NCBI GenBank assembly: GCA_018262875.1
Contig: JADFDL010000027.1
Location: forward strand, 1 to 11,311
DNA length: 11,311 bases
Direction of reading: 5' to 3'
From: Rhodocyclaceae bacterium
GTDB lineage: Bacteria; Pseudomonadota; Gammaproteobacteria; Burkholderiales; Rhodocyclaceae
Shown: one piece after another, positions 1 to 6,987 of the stretch
How the letters are laid out: each line of letters starts with the position of its first letter
How positions within the stretch are numbered: position 1 is the stretch's first letter
Position numbers and translations under genes: made by a program
The notes under the pieces: model-generated
Told to the model about the DNA's origin: nothing
Seen by the model: only the letters and a program-made list of their open reading frames with translations
Database searches by the model: none

Positions 1-612
<612 letters not shown>

Positions 613-619
613 TTCTTTC

Positions 620-647
620 GTGAGGCGTGAGGCGTGAGGGGTGAGGA
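620..647 (+). repeat. Four tandem copies of a 7-bp repeat, GTGAGG plus one variable base
   Basis: Four back-to-back heptamers fill most of the mdh to lyase intergenic gap: copies at 620-626, 627-633, 634-640 and 641-647 share GTGAGG and end in C, C, G and A. The last copy supplies the GAGGAG Shine-Dalgarno sequence of the next gene. Each copy also offers a GTG triplet and a GAGG core, so a change in copy number would add or remove weak ribosome-docking sites without shifting the downstream frame, provided translation starts at 658. The repeat itself is seen directly; any effect on expression is inferred. Confidence 0.85.
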
Positions 648-648
648 G
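643..648 (+). promoter_or_regulatory. Ribosome binding site deciding the lyase start
   Basis: GAGGAG lies 9 nt before the ATG at 658. The alternative in-frame GTG at 634 sits inside the heptamer repeat and would overlap this site, so the ATG is preferred. Confidence 0.75.
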
Positions 649-657
649 CAACAGCGC

Positions 658-1659
658 ATGGCTGCGCCCCTCCATCCCTCCGCCGTTCTTTACAGTGAGG
701 CGAAGCCCTTCCCTGCCCTGCCGGCCTGCGAGCACTATGCCGGCAGCGAAAAACTGATCGGCAAGGCGCTCGCCCTGCAGCAGACGCTGGGGCCGATCTT
801 CGACCTCACCTGCGACTGCGAGGACGGCGCCCCCGCCGGCGCCGAGCAGGCCCATGCCGGGATGGTGGCGAATGCCATCAACTCTCCGGACAATCGCCAC
901 GGCCGCGTCGGCGCGCGCATCCACGACATCACCCACCCGCACTGGCGCAGCGACCTGGAAATCATCGTCGGCACGGCCGGCAACCGGCTGGCCTACATCA
1001 CCCTGCCGAAGGCCTCGGGCCGGCAGGACGTGCAGACGATGCTGATGGCGCTCGCCGCCATCGCGAAGAACTGCGGGCTGGGCAAGCCGATCCCCGCGCA
1101 TGTGCTGATCGAGACCCACGGCGCGCTGCGCGAGGTGGAGGAGATCGCCGCCCTGCCCGGCGTGGAGACGCTGGACTTCGGCCTGATGGACTTCGTCAGC
1201 GGCCACCACGGCGCGATTCCCGCTTCGGCGATGAAGAGCCCCGGCCAGTTCGAACACCCCCTGGTGGCGCGCGCCAAGTGCGCCATCGCCGCCGCCGCGC
1301 TCGGCCACGGCGTGGTGCCCGCGCACAACGTCACGACTGAACTGCACGACACGCAGGCGGTCTACCGGGATGCCAGGCGCGCCCGCGAGCAGTTCGGCTA
1401 TCTGCGCATGTGGAGCATCCATCCGAACCAGGTGCAGCCCATCGTCGACGCCATGCGGCCCGATTTCGGCGAGGTCAACGAGGCTTCGGGAATCCTGCTC
1501 GCCGCGCAGGCCGCCGACTGGGGCCCGATCCGCCACGACGGCCGCCTGCACGACCGCGCCTCGTACCGCTATTACTGGGAGCTGCTGCAGCGCGCCCACA
1601 CGACCGGCATGGATTTGCCGGCCAGCGCACGCCAGCAGCTCTTTTCCGCAACCGCATAA
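658..1659 (+). CDS. HpcH/HpaI aldolase / citrate lyase beta-like (CitE-like) protein
   Basis: A 333-residue TIM-barrel lyase of the CitE / malyl-CoA lyase superfamily, whose members cleave or hydrolyse CoA thioesters such as malyl-CoA, citramalyl-CoA or citryl-ACP using a divalent metal. Family marks are DCEDGAP (residues 53-59), the Arg of GARIHD (R87), the acidic metal-ligand candidates in VLIETHG (E152) and LDFGLMDF (D173, D178), and SIHPNQVQPI (253-262). The catalytic set therefore looks intact. No citrate lyase alpha, gamma or citrate lyase ligase gene is adjacent, so this is not a citrate-fermentation CitE. It lies 45 nt after mdh and 28 nt before acnB in the same direction, which suggests co-transcription with TCA genes and a C4-C6 acyl-CoA substrate. 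The ATG at 658 was chosen over the GTG at 634 for its Shine-Dalgarno sequence. The exact substrate cannot be read from the sequence. Confidence 0.9.
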   Translation: MAAPLHPSAVLYSEAKPFPALPACEHYAGSEKLIGKALALQQTLGPIFDLTCDCEDGAPAGAEQAHAGMVANAINSPDNRHGRVGARIHDITHPHWRSDLEIIVGTAGNRLAYITLPKASGRQDVQTMLMALAAIAKNCGLGKPIPAHVLIETHGALREVEEIAALPGVETLDFGLMDFVSGHHGAIPASAMKSPGQFEHPLVARAKCAIAAAALGHGVVPAHNVTTELHDTQAVYRDARRAREQFGYLRMWSIHPNQVQPIVDAMRPDFGEVNEASGILLAAQAADWGPIRHDGRLHDRASYRYYWELLQRAHTTGMDLPASARQQLFSATA

Positions 1660-1687
1660 CCATCGCCTTTTTTGAGAGGACCTTACC

Positions 1688-4309
1688 GTGCTAGAAGCCT
1701 ACCGTGCCCATGCCGCCGAACGCGCCGCCCTCGGCATTCCCGCGCTGCCACTGACCGCCAAGCAGACCGAGGAACTGGTCGCCCTGCTGAAGGCCCCGCA
1801 ACCATTGGCAAAGGCGGGCGATGAGGCCTTCCTGGTCGACCTCATCACCCACCGCGTACCGGCCGGCGTGGACGCCGCTGCCAAGGTCAAGGCCGCCTTT
1901 CTGGCCGCCGTCGCCCAGGGCAGCGAGAAGTGCGCCCTCATCTCGCGCGAGAAAGCCACGGAGCTGCTCGGCACCATGCTCGGCGGCTACAACGTCAAGC
2001 CGCTCATCGACCTGCTGGACGATGCCGCCGTCGGCGCCATCGCGGCGAAAGGCCTCAAGGGCACGCTGCTGATGTTCGACTTTTTCCACGACGTCGCCGA
2101 GAAGGCCGCTTCTGCCAACTCTCCCGGCAATGCGAACGCGAAATCCGTCATGCAGTCCTGGGCCGACGCCGAGTGGTTCACCTCGCGCCCGGAAGTGCCG
2201 AAAAGCCTCACCGTCACCATCTTCAAGGTGACCGGCGAGACCAACACCGACGACCTTTCCCCTGCGCCGGATGCCTGGAGCCGCCCGGATATTCCCCTGC
2301 ATGCGCTGGCCATGCTGAAGAATCCGCGGCAGGGCATCGAAGCCGACGAGCCGGGCAAGATCGGCCCGATCAGGCAGCTCGACGCACTCAAGGCCAAGGG
2401 CCACCTGGTGGCCTACGTCGGCGACGTGGTGGGCACCGGCTCCTCGCGCAAGTCGGCGACCAACTCCGTGCTGTGGTTCACCGGCGAGGACATTCCCTTC
2501 GTGCCGAACAAGCGTTTCGGCGGCGTCTGCCTCGGCAGCAAGATCGCGCCGATTTTCTACAACACCATGGAAGACGCCGGCGCGCTGCCGATCGAACTCG
2601 ACGTGTCCGGGATGGACATGGGCGACGTCGTCGAACTGCGTCCGTATGAAGGCAAGGCGCTGAAGAACGGTGCGGTCATCGCCGAATTCAAGGTCAAGTC
2701 CGAAGTGATCTTCGACGAAGTGCGCGCCGGCGGACGCATTCCGCTCATCATCGGCCGCGGCCTCACCACCCGCGCGCGCGAGGCGCTCGGCCTGCCCGTC
2801 TCCACACTGTTCCGCCTGCCGCAGGCGCCGAAGGACACGGGCAAAGGCTACTCGCAGGCGCAGAAGATGGTCGGCCGCGCCTGCGGCCTGCCCGAAGAAA
2901 GTGGGAAACAGCGGGGCGTTCGCCCCGGCACGTACTGCGAGCCGCGCATGACGTCCGTCGGCAGCCAGGACACCACCGGCCCGATGACCCGCGACGAACT
3001 GAAGGACCTCGCCTGCCTCGGCTTCTCCGCCGACCTGGTGATGCAGTCCTTCTGCCACACCGCCGCCTACCCGAAGCTGGTCGATATCAAAACCCATCGC
3101 ACGCTGCCCAGCTTCATCACCGCCCGCGGCGGCATCAGCCTGAAGCCGGGCGATGGCGTGATCCATTCCTGGCTCAACCGCTTCCTGCTGCCCGATACCG
3201 TCGGCACCGGCGGCGACAGCCACACGCGCTTCCCGATCGGCATTTCCTTCCCGGCCGGCTCCGGCCTCGTTGCCTTTGCCGCCGCCACCGGCGTCATGCC
3301 GCTCGACATGCCGGAATCGGTGCTGGTGCGCTTCAAGGGCACACTGCAACCCGGCATCACCCTGCGCGACCTGGTCAATGCCATTCCGCTCTACGCCATC
3401 AAGCAGGGCCTGCTCACGGTGGCCAAGCAAGGCAAGAAAAACATCTTCTCCGGCCGCATCCTCGAAATCGAAGGCCTCCCGGATCTGAAGGTGGAACAGG
3501 CCTTCGAGCTCACCGATGCCTCCGCCGAGCGTTCCGCCGCCGGCTGTGCAGTGCGCCTGAACAAAGCACCCATCGTCGAGTACATGCGCTCCAACATCAC
3601 CCTCATGAAGTGGATGATCGCGGAAGGCTACGAAGACAAGCGCACCCTCGGTCGCCGCATCAACGCCATGCAGGAATGGATCGCCAACGGCACCCTGCTT
3701 CAGCCGGATGCCGACGCCGAATACGCCGCGACGATCGAGATCGACCTGGCCGACATCCGCGAGCCGATCCTCGCCTGTCCCAACGATCCGGACGACGTGA
3801 AGATCCTCTCCGAAGTCGCCGGCGAGAAAATCGACGAAGTCTTCATCGGCTCGTGCATGACCAACATCGGCCACTTCCGCGCCGCCGGCAAGGTGCTCGA
3901 CGGCAAGAGCGACATCCCGACGCGCCTGTGGATTGCCCCGCCGACCAAGATGGACGCCATGATCCTCAACGAGGAAGGCTACTACGCCATCCTCGGCAAG
4001 TCCGGCGCGCGCATGGAGATGCCCGGCTGCTCGCTGTGCATGGGCAACCAGGCGCAGATCAGGAAGGGCAGCACGGCGGTATCCACCTCCACCCGCAACT
4101 TCCCCAACCGCCTCGGCATCGACACCCGCGTCTATCTCAGCTCGGCCGAACTGGCCGCCATCGCCGCGCTGCTGGGCCGGATCCCGACCGTCGCCGAGTA
4201 CATGGAGCAGGTCCAGGCGGTGAACGCCAAGGCCGCCGATGTGTACCGCTACATGAACTTCGACCAGATCGCGGAGTTCAGGGAAGTCGCCGATACCGTG
4301 ACGGTCTAA
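1688..4309 (+). CDS. acnB: Aconitate hydratase B (bifunctional 2-methylisocitrate dehydratase)
   Basis: Cytoplasmic [4Fe-4S] aconitase that isomerises citrate to isocitrate in the TCA cycle; AcnB enzymes also hydrate 2-methylaconitate in the methylcitrate cycle. At 873 residues it matches the family (E. coli AcnB is 865). The order is the AcnB one: helical HEAT-like N-terminal domain (about 1-160), the swivelling domain (about 165-385), then the cluster-bearing core. The three cluster ligands are visible as C723 in GSCMTN and C781 and C784 in GCSLCMGN. The start is GTG, giving the usual N-terminus [25 protein letters not shown] at 1674-1680 is 7 nt upstream. A few extra residues (around PEESGKQR, just before [10 protein letters not shown]) sit where remembered relatives have a shorter loop. 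A strong hairpin terminator follows 44 nt after the stop. Identification is very secure. Confidence 0.98.
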   Translation: MLEAYRAHAAERAALGIPALPLTAKQTEELVALLKAPQPLAKAGDEAFLVDLITHRVPAGVDAAAKVKAAFLAAVAQGSEKCALISREKATELLGTMLGGYNVKPLIDLLDDAAVGAIAAKGLKGTLLMFDFFHDVAEKAASANSPGNANAKSVMQSWADAEWFTSRPEVPKSLTVTIFKVTGETNTDDLSPAPDAWSRPDIPLHALAMLKNPRQGIEADEPGKIGPIRQLDALKAKGHLVAYVGDVVGTGSSRKSATNSVLWFTGEDIPFVPNKRFGGVCLGSKIAPIFYNTMEDAGALPIELDVSGMDMGDVVELRPYEGKALKNGAVIAEFKVKSEVIFDEVRAGGRIPLIIGRGLTTRAREALGLPVSTLFRLPQAPKDTGKGYSQAQKMVGRACGLPEESGKQRGVRPGTYCEPRMTSVGSQDTTGPMTRDELKDLACLGFSADLVMQSFCHTAAYPKLVDIKTHRTLPSFITARGGISLKPGDGVIHSWLNRFLLPDTVGTGGDSHTRFPIGISFPAGSGLVAFAAATGVMPLDMPESVLVRFKGTLQPGITLRDLVNAIPLYAIKQGLLTVAKQGKKNIFSGRILEIEGLPDLKVEQAFELTDASAERSAAGCAVRLNKAPIVEYMRSNITLMKWMIAEGYEDKRTLGRRINAMQEWIANGTLLQPDADAEYAATIEIDLADIREPILACPNDPDDVKILSEVAGEKIDEVFIGSCMTNIGHFRAAGKVLDGKSDIPTRLWIAPPTKMDAMILNEEGYYAILGKSGARMEMPGCSLCMGNQAQIRKGSTAVSTSTRNFPNRLGIDTRVYLSSAELAAIAALLGRIPTVAEYMEQVQAVNAKAADVYRYMNFDQIAEFREVADTVTV

Positions 4310-4327
4310 GGCGCCGTCTCGCGGGGA

Positions 4328-4376
4328 CTGACTTTTGCCCTTTCCGTAAATGCAACCCCGCCGAACGGCGGGGTTG
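4328..4376 (+). repeat. Terminator-module direct repeat, copy 1
   Basis: A 49-nt segment starting CTGACTTTTGCCC and ending with the 3' arm of the acnB terminator hairpin. It aligns without gaps to 5968-6016 at 37 of 49 positions; the differences fall in the spacer (TTTCCGTAAATG against a different A-rich spacer) and the hairpin loop. The two copies bracket the histidine kinase gene. Identity was counted by hand. Confidence 0.7.
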
Positions 4377-4384
4377 TGCTTTTC
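4353..4384 (+). terminator. Intrinsic terminator after acnB
   Basis: A perfect 11-bp stem, CAACCCCGCCG (4353-4363) with CGGCGGGGTTG (4366-4376), closes on AA; opening the top pair gives a four-base loop. It is followed by TGCTTTTC, a short T-rich tail. It ends the mdh / lyase / acnB run and lies only 26 nt before the kinase start codon. Confidence 0.85.
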
Positions 4385-4402
4385 AAGTCCGGATTGCAGG
4401 AA

Positions 4403-5971
4403 ATGCAGAACTTGCTCTACTACCTGTTGCCCGTCGCCCTCGCCGCAGTTGCGCTCGCGGCGTTTTTCATCGTCCGGCGCAGGCGGGAGCGCCGGCAGGC
4501 GCAGGAGGCGTTGCGCGATAGCGAGGCGCGCTTCCGCGATTTCACCGAACTGTCCTCGGACTGGTACTGGGAACAGGACGCCGAATTCCGCTTCCGGGTC
4601 ATGTCCAATGGGGCTTACGTGAATCCGCAAAGCACGATCGGCAAGACGCGCTGGGAACTACCGATCGTCGGCATGACGGAGACGGACTGGCAGGCCCACC
4701 GCGAAACGCTCGAACGCCACGAGGAGTTCCGCAATCTGGTCTATCAGAACGAACCGCAGCCCGGCGTCCTGCGCTGGTATTCGATCAGCGGCAGGCCGTT
4801 CTTCGGGCTCGGCGGGGAATTCCTCGGCTACCGGGGCACCGGCACCGACATCACCAGGCACAAGCAGGCCGAGGAAACCCTGCGCGAGCACGCCACGCAG
4901 TTGCAGCTCATCTACGACACCGCCAACGTATCGATATTCAACGTCGACGCGCAGGGCGTCATCACGCACGCCAACCAGCGCATGACGGAGATGTTCGCCT
5001 GCCCGATGGCACGGCTGATCGGCAGCGAGTACGTCGCGCACATCCACCCCGCCGAGCGGGAAACCGGCAGGACGAAGATGCTCGCGCTGCTGGCCAGCGA
5101 CATCCCGATGGTGAGCCTCGAACGGCACTACATGCGCGACGACGGCACGGAATTCTGGGGCCATCTCACCGGACGGCAGATGTTCGGCGTCGACGGCAAG
5201 GCTGAGGGACTGGTGGGGGTGATTGCCGACGTCTCGGAACGCAAGCGGGCGGAGGATGCGCTGCGTGAAATGAACGAAACCCTGGAACAGAAGGTGGCCG
5301 AGCGCACCCGCGAACTGGAAGCCTTCAGCTACTCGGTCGCCCACGACCTGCGTGGCCCGCTGCGGGCCATCGACGGCTTCAGCCAACTCGTCCTCAGCGA
5401 CAACGCCGACAAGCTGGATCCGGCTTCGGTCGCCCATCTCCGGCGCGTGCGCGCGGCGGCGCAGCGGCTGGGCGATCTGATCGACGACCTGCTCGAACTC
5501 TCACTCGTCTCGCGCACGGAACTGAACAAGCAGAAGGCAGACCTGAGCCTGATGGCGCGGGAAGTCATGGCGTCGATACAGGGGACGCAACCCGAGCGGG
5601 AGGTGCTTTTCTCGGCAGCGGACAACCTCTGCGCGCAAGCCGATCTCTTCCTCGCCCGCATCCTGCTCGAAAACCTGCTCGGAAATGCCTGGAAATACAC
5701 GGGCAAGACAGCGTCGGCCCGGATCGAATTCGGCCGCACCGAACAAAACGGCGAGGCCGCCTATTTCGTGCGCGACAACGGCGTCGGCTTCGACATGGCC
5801 TATGCGGACAAGCTGTTCAAGCCGTTCCAGCGCCTGCACCATCGCGACGACTTCGAGGGCAGCGGCATTGGCCTGAACATCGTCCAGCGCATCGTCGCGC
5901 GCCACGGCGGCAGGGTCTGGGCGGAAGGCAAGCCGGAAGCCGGCGCAACTTTCTACTTCACCTTCGGCTGA
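4403..5971 (+). CDS. Membrane-anchored PAS-PAS sensor histidine kinase (orphan)
   Basis: A 522-residue sensor kinase that should autophosphorylate on His and pass the phosphate to a response regulator not encoded in this window. In order: one N-terminal membrane helix (about 4-24) followed by an Arg-rich stop; a PAS domain ending in GYRGTGTDITRHKQAEETL (about 40-160); a second PAS ending in GVIADVSERKRAEDAL (about 165-287); a short coiled-coil linker; a HisKA segment FSYSVAHDLRGPLRAI of the phytochrome-like type with H314; and an ATPase domain with N428 in LLENLLGNAWKYT, the G1 box DNGVGF (458-463) and the G2 box GSGIGL (486-491). There is no periplasmic domain, so the PAS domains probably sense a cytoplasmic or membrane signal; no obvious haem or flavin motif was recognised. 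ATG 4403 has a poor Shine-Dalgarno (AGGA almost touches it); TTG at 4412, 9 nt after AGGAA, is a possible alternative. A terminator lies immediately upstream and another immediately downstream. Confidence 0.92.
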   Translation: MQNLLYYLLPVALAAVALAAFFIVRRRRERRQAQEALRDSEARFRDFTELSSDWYWEQDAEFRFRVMSNGAYVNPQSTIGKTRWELPIVGMTETDWQAHRETLERHEEFRNLVYQNEPQPGVLRWYSISGRPFFGLGGEFLGYRGTGTDITRHKQAEETLREHATQLQLIYDTANVSIFNVDAQGVITHANQRMTEMFACPMARLIGSEYVAHIHPAERETGRTKMLALLASDIPMVSLERHYMRDDGTEFWGHLTGRQMFGVDGKAEGLVGVIADVSERKRAEDALREMNETLEQKVAERTRELEAFSYSVAHDLRGPLRAIDGFSQLVLSDNADKLDPASVAHLRRVRAAAQRLGDLIDDLLELSLVSRTELNKQKADLSLMAREVMASIQGTQPEREVLFSAADNLCAQADLFLARILLENLLGNAWKYTGKTASARIEFGRTEQNGEAAYFVRDNGVGFDMAYADKLFKPFQRLHHRDDFEGSGIGLNIVQRIVARHGGRVWAEGKPEAGATFYFTFG

Positions 5972-6016
5972 CTTTTACCCCTCTCAAAAGCACAACCCCG
6001 CCATGCGGCGGGGTTG
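5968..6016 (+). repeat. Terminator-module direct repeat, copy 2
   Basis: The partner of 4328-4376, with 37 of 49 positions identical and no gaps. This copy starts one base before the kinase TGA stop codon and runs through the hairpin. In addition, 5986-6002 (AAAAGCACAACCCCGCC) is the exact reverse complement of 4367-4383, so the two terminators also form a 17-bp inverted pair around the kinase gene. Confidence 0.7.
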
Positions 6017-6020
6017 TTTT
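5986..6020. terminator. Bidirectional terminator between kinase and small membrane gene
   Basis: CAACCCCGCC (5993-6002) pairs with GGCGGGGTTG (6007-6016) around the loop ATGC, and A5992-T6017 extends the stem. A TTTT tract follows on the + strand (6017-6020). AAAA at 5986-5989 gives a T tract on the - strand. It therefore fits the end of both the kinase gene and the converging small gene at 6035-6289. Confidence 0.85.
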
Positions 6021-6034
6021 CCTCGGGACCCGGT

Positions 6035-6289
6035 TCAGCAGCTTCGGCCGCGCCACTGATCGGATTGCTTCATGGCCAACTCATTCCGCGCCTTGACCCG
6101 CGCCCGATAGGGAATGTCGTACAGCAGGCAGGCGCCGATGAACACGATCACCACCGCCAGCCCCCGATGGACGCCCCACGAGGACAGCATCGAATACGCT
6201 GGGTAGGCCAGGCCAGCCGACACCAGCAACCAGATGACCCACAGGGCCCGGGCGCCGGATTCGGCGGAATCTTTCTTGCTGCTTGCCAT
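6035..6289 (-). CDS. Small two-helix membrane protein of unknown function
   Basis: An 84-residue protein that I do not recognise. After a charged N-terminus (MASSKKDSAESGAR) come two hydrophobic stretches, ALWVIWLLVSAGLAYPAYSML (about 15-35) and GLAVVIVFIGACLLYDIP (about 43-60), joined by a short turn SSWGVHR. The tail is basic and hydrophilic (YRARVKARNELAMKQSDQWRG). This suggests an inner-membrane hairpin with both ends in the cytoplasm. Support for a real gene comes from the strong GAGGAGG ribosome binding site 8 nt before the ATG, the bidirectional terminator just past its stop, and a 16-base near-palindrome about 65 nt upstream. It converges on the kinase gene. No function is assigned. 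Confidence 0.75.
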   Translation of the reverse strand: MASSKKDSAESGARALWVIWLLVSAGLAYPAYSMLSSWGVHRGLAVVIVFIGACLLYDIPYRARVKARNELAMKQSDQWRGRSC

Positions 6290-6297
6290 TGCGCGTT

Positions 6298-6304
6298 CCT
6301 CCTC
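6298..6304 (-). promoter_or_regulatory. Strong ribosome binding site of the small membrane gene
   Basis: On the minus strand GAGGAGG lies 8 nt before the ATG at 6289. It is the main evidence that this short reading frame is translated. Confidence 0.8.
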
Positions 6305-6351
6305 AATTCAAATGCATAGACGCGAGATACTTTGCAATCCCCATGCCTGTC

Positions 6352-6367
6352 TTGTGGCTGGCCACAA
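6352..6367. repeat. 16-base near-palindrome TTGTGGC-TG-GCCACAA
   Basis: A perfect 7-bp inverted repeat with a two-base centre, in the AT-richer part of the 235-nt gap between the small membrane gene and the DUF2917 gene. It lies 63-78 nt upstream of the small gene's ATG. The compact symmetry fits a dimeric regulator's operator better than an RNA hairpin. No matching promoter hexamers could be picked with confidence, and the regulator is unknown. Confidence 0.5.
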
Positions 6368-6524
6368 CTAATTGAAATCACTGTAATACTCAAATTGGAT
6401 GGCATCCGATCCTGCCAACGAATGCCAGTTCCGGACGTAAAACGGCACTTTTCCGGGTCGACTCAACCGGCGAGGGCAAGCAGGGCGCAGAGCGGCGGAT
6501 GTCGCTTCAAGGTGCGGTCGCCTC

Positions 6525-6869
6525 TCAGCGCAGCAGCGTTGCGGGAATGGCCGCAAGGCCGGGATGCCGCCAGCGCAGCAGCGCCATGAGGATCGATTCT
6601 GCCCGACTGCGCGAAGCGGTACCGGATGTCTGGCTGCATGTCCGGGTGGCAATCAGCAGCGAATCCTTCAGCGCCGACACCACCACCGGAGCATTGTCCT
6701 CCGCCACCCAGCGCTGGCCCGGGCCGAGGATGATGTCCACCGCGTGGCCATCGACGGTGATCCACAATTCGCCGGCCCGGCAGGCCAGCTCCCTGCCCTT
6801 GAGGCGCGCCAGCGCCAGCAACTCGCCGTCGACGAGTTCGTAGCGGGTCTCTTGCACAATTTTCGCCAT
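6525..6869 (-). CDS. DUF2917 family protein
   Basis: A 114-residue protein of the DUF2917 family, a small cupin-like beta-rich fold of unknown function. The family signature is the stretch GELWITVDGHAVDIILGPGQRW (residues 33-54), preceded by LVDGELLALARLKGRELACRA. A variable, basic C-terminal extension follows (about 83-114). No signal peptide or membrane helix is visible, so it is probably cytoplasmic. The ATG at 6869 was chosen over an upstream ATG at 6893 because GGAGG lies 8 nt before it. It is transcribed divergently from the LysR-type regulator at 6988, and a perfect dyad overlaps its predicted -35 box, so control by that regulator is the natural inference. Family assignment is from memory of the signature. 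Confidence 0.85.
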   Translation of the reverse strand: MAKIVQETRYELVDGELLALARLKGRELACRAGELWITVDGHAVDIILGPGQRWVAEDNAPVVVSALKDSLLIATRTCSQTSGTASRSRAESILMALLRWRHPGLAAIPATLLR

Positions 6870-6877
6870 GATCCTAT

Positions 6878-6882
6878 CCTCC
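6878..6882 (-). promoter_or_regulatory. Ribosome binding site deciding the DUF2917 start
   Basis: On the minus strand GGAGG lies 8 nt before the ATG at 6869. The longer frame starting at 6893 would place this site inside the coding region. Confidence 0.75.
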
Positions 6883-6923
6883 ATGCGTAACATGCATTAA
6901 CAGGTGTGCCGGCATGTGCTGTC

Positions 6924-6952
6924 AGGATAGGCATCCCCCCTATGATTCACAA
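6924..6952 (-). promoter_or_regulatory. Predicted sigma-70 promoter of the DUF2917 gene
   Basis: On the minus strand, -35 TTGTGA (6952-6947) and -10 TATCCT (6929-6924) are separated by 17 nt. Each matches the sigma-70 consensus at four of six positions. The predicted transcript start is about 45-50 nt before the ATG. The -35 box overlaps the left arm of the dyad at 6944-6968. Confidence 0.5.
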
Positions 6953-6968
6953 ACGAGTAATGTGAATC
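6944..6968. promoter_or_regulatory. Probable LysR-type operator: GATTCAC-N11-GTGAATC
   Basis: A perfect 7-bp inverted repeat with an 11-nt spacer (arms 6944-6950 and 6962-6968) in the divergent intergenic region between the DUF2917 gene and the LysR-type gene, ending 19 nt before the LysR ATG. Its size and spacing match the interrupted dyads that LysR-type regulators bind next to their own gene. It overlaps the predicted -35 of the DUF2917 promoter. Binding by the adjacent regulator is inferred. Confidence 0.65.
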
Positions 6969-6987
6969 GATTGCATGAGTATTTATC

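Noticed and set aside
634..657. GTG at 634 as start of the CitE-like lyase
   Set aside because: It lies inside the heptamer repeat, lacks a separate upstream Shine-Dalgarno sequence of good spacing beyond the repeat itself, and adds an atypical MRGEEQQR leader; ATG 658 has GAGGAG at 9 nt.
4376..4402. GTG at 4376 as start of the histidine kinase
   Set aside because: It is formed by the last base of the terminator stem, and its ribosome binding site would be buried in the hairpin.
1691..4630. A 979-residue open frame on the minus strand opposite acnB
   Set aside because: It mirrors the codon structure of the GC-rich acnB gene, has low-complexity Gly/Ala/Arg/His/Asp composition and no recognisable domain, and crosses the acnB terminator. 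It is a shadow frame.
6014..6589. Plus-strand frames across the small membrane gene and its upstream gap
   Set aside because: They overlap better supported minus-strand genes, lack ribosome binding sites and have no recognisable features.
6873..6931. 8-bp inverted repeat CCTATCCT (6873-6880) with AGGATAGG (6924-6931)
   Set aside because: One arm coincides with the predicted -10 box and would not be in the transcript, while the other is in the Shine-Dalgarno spacer; the match is probably chance.
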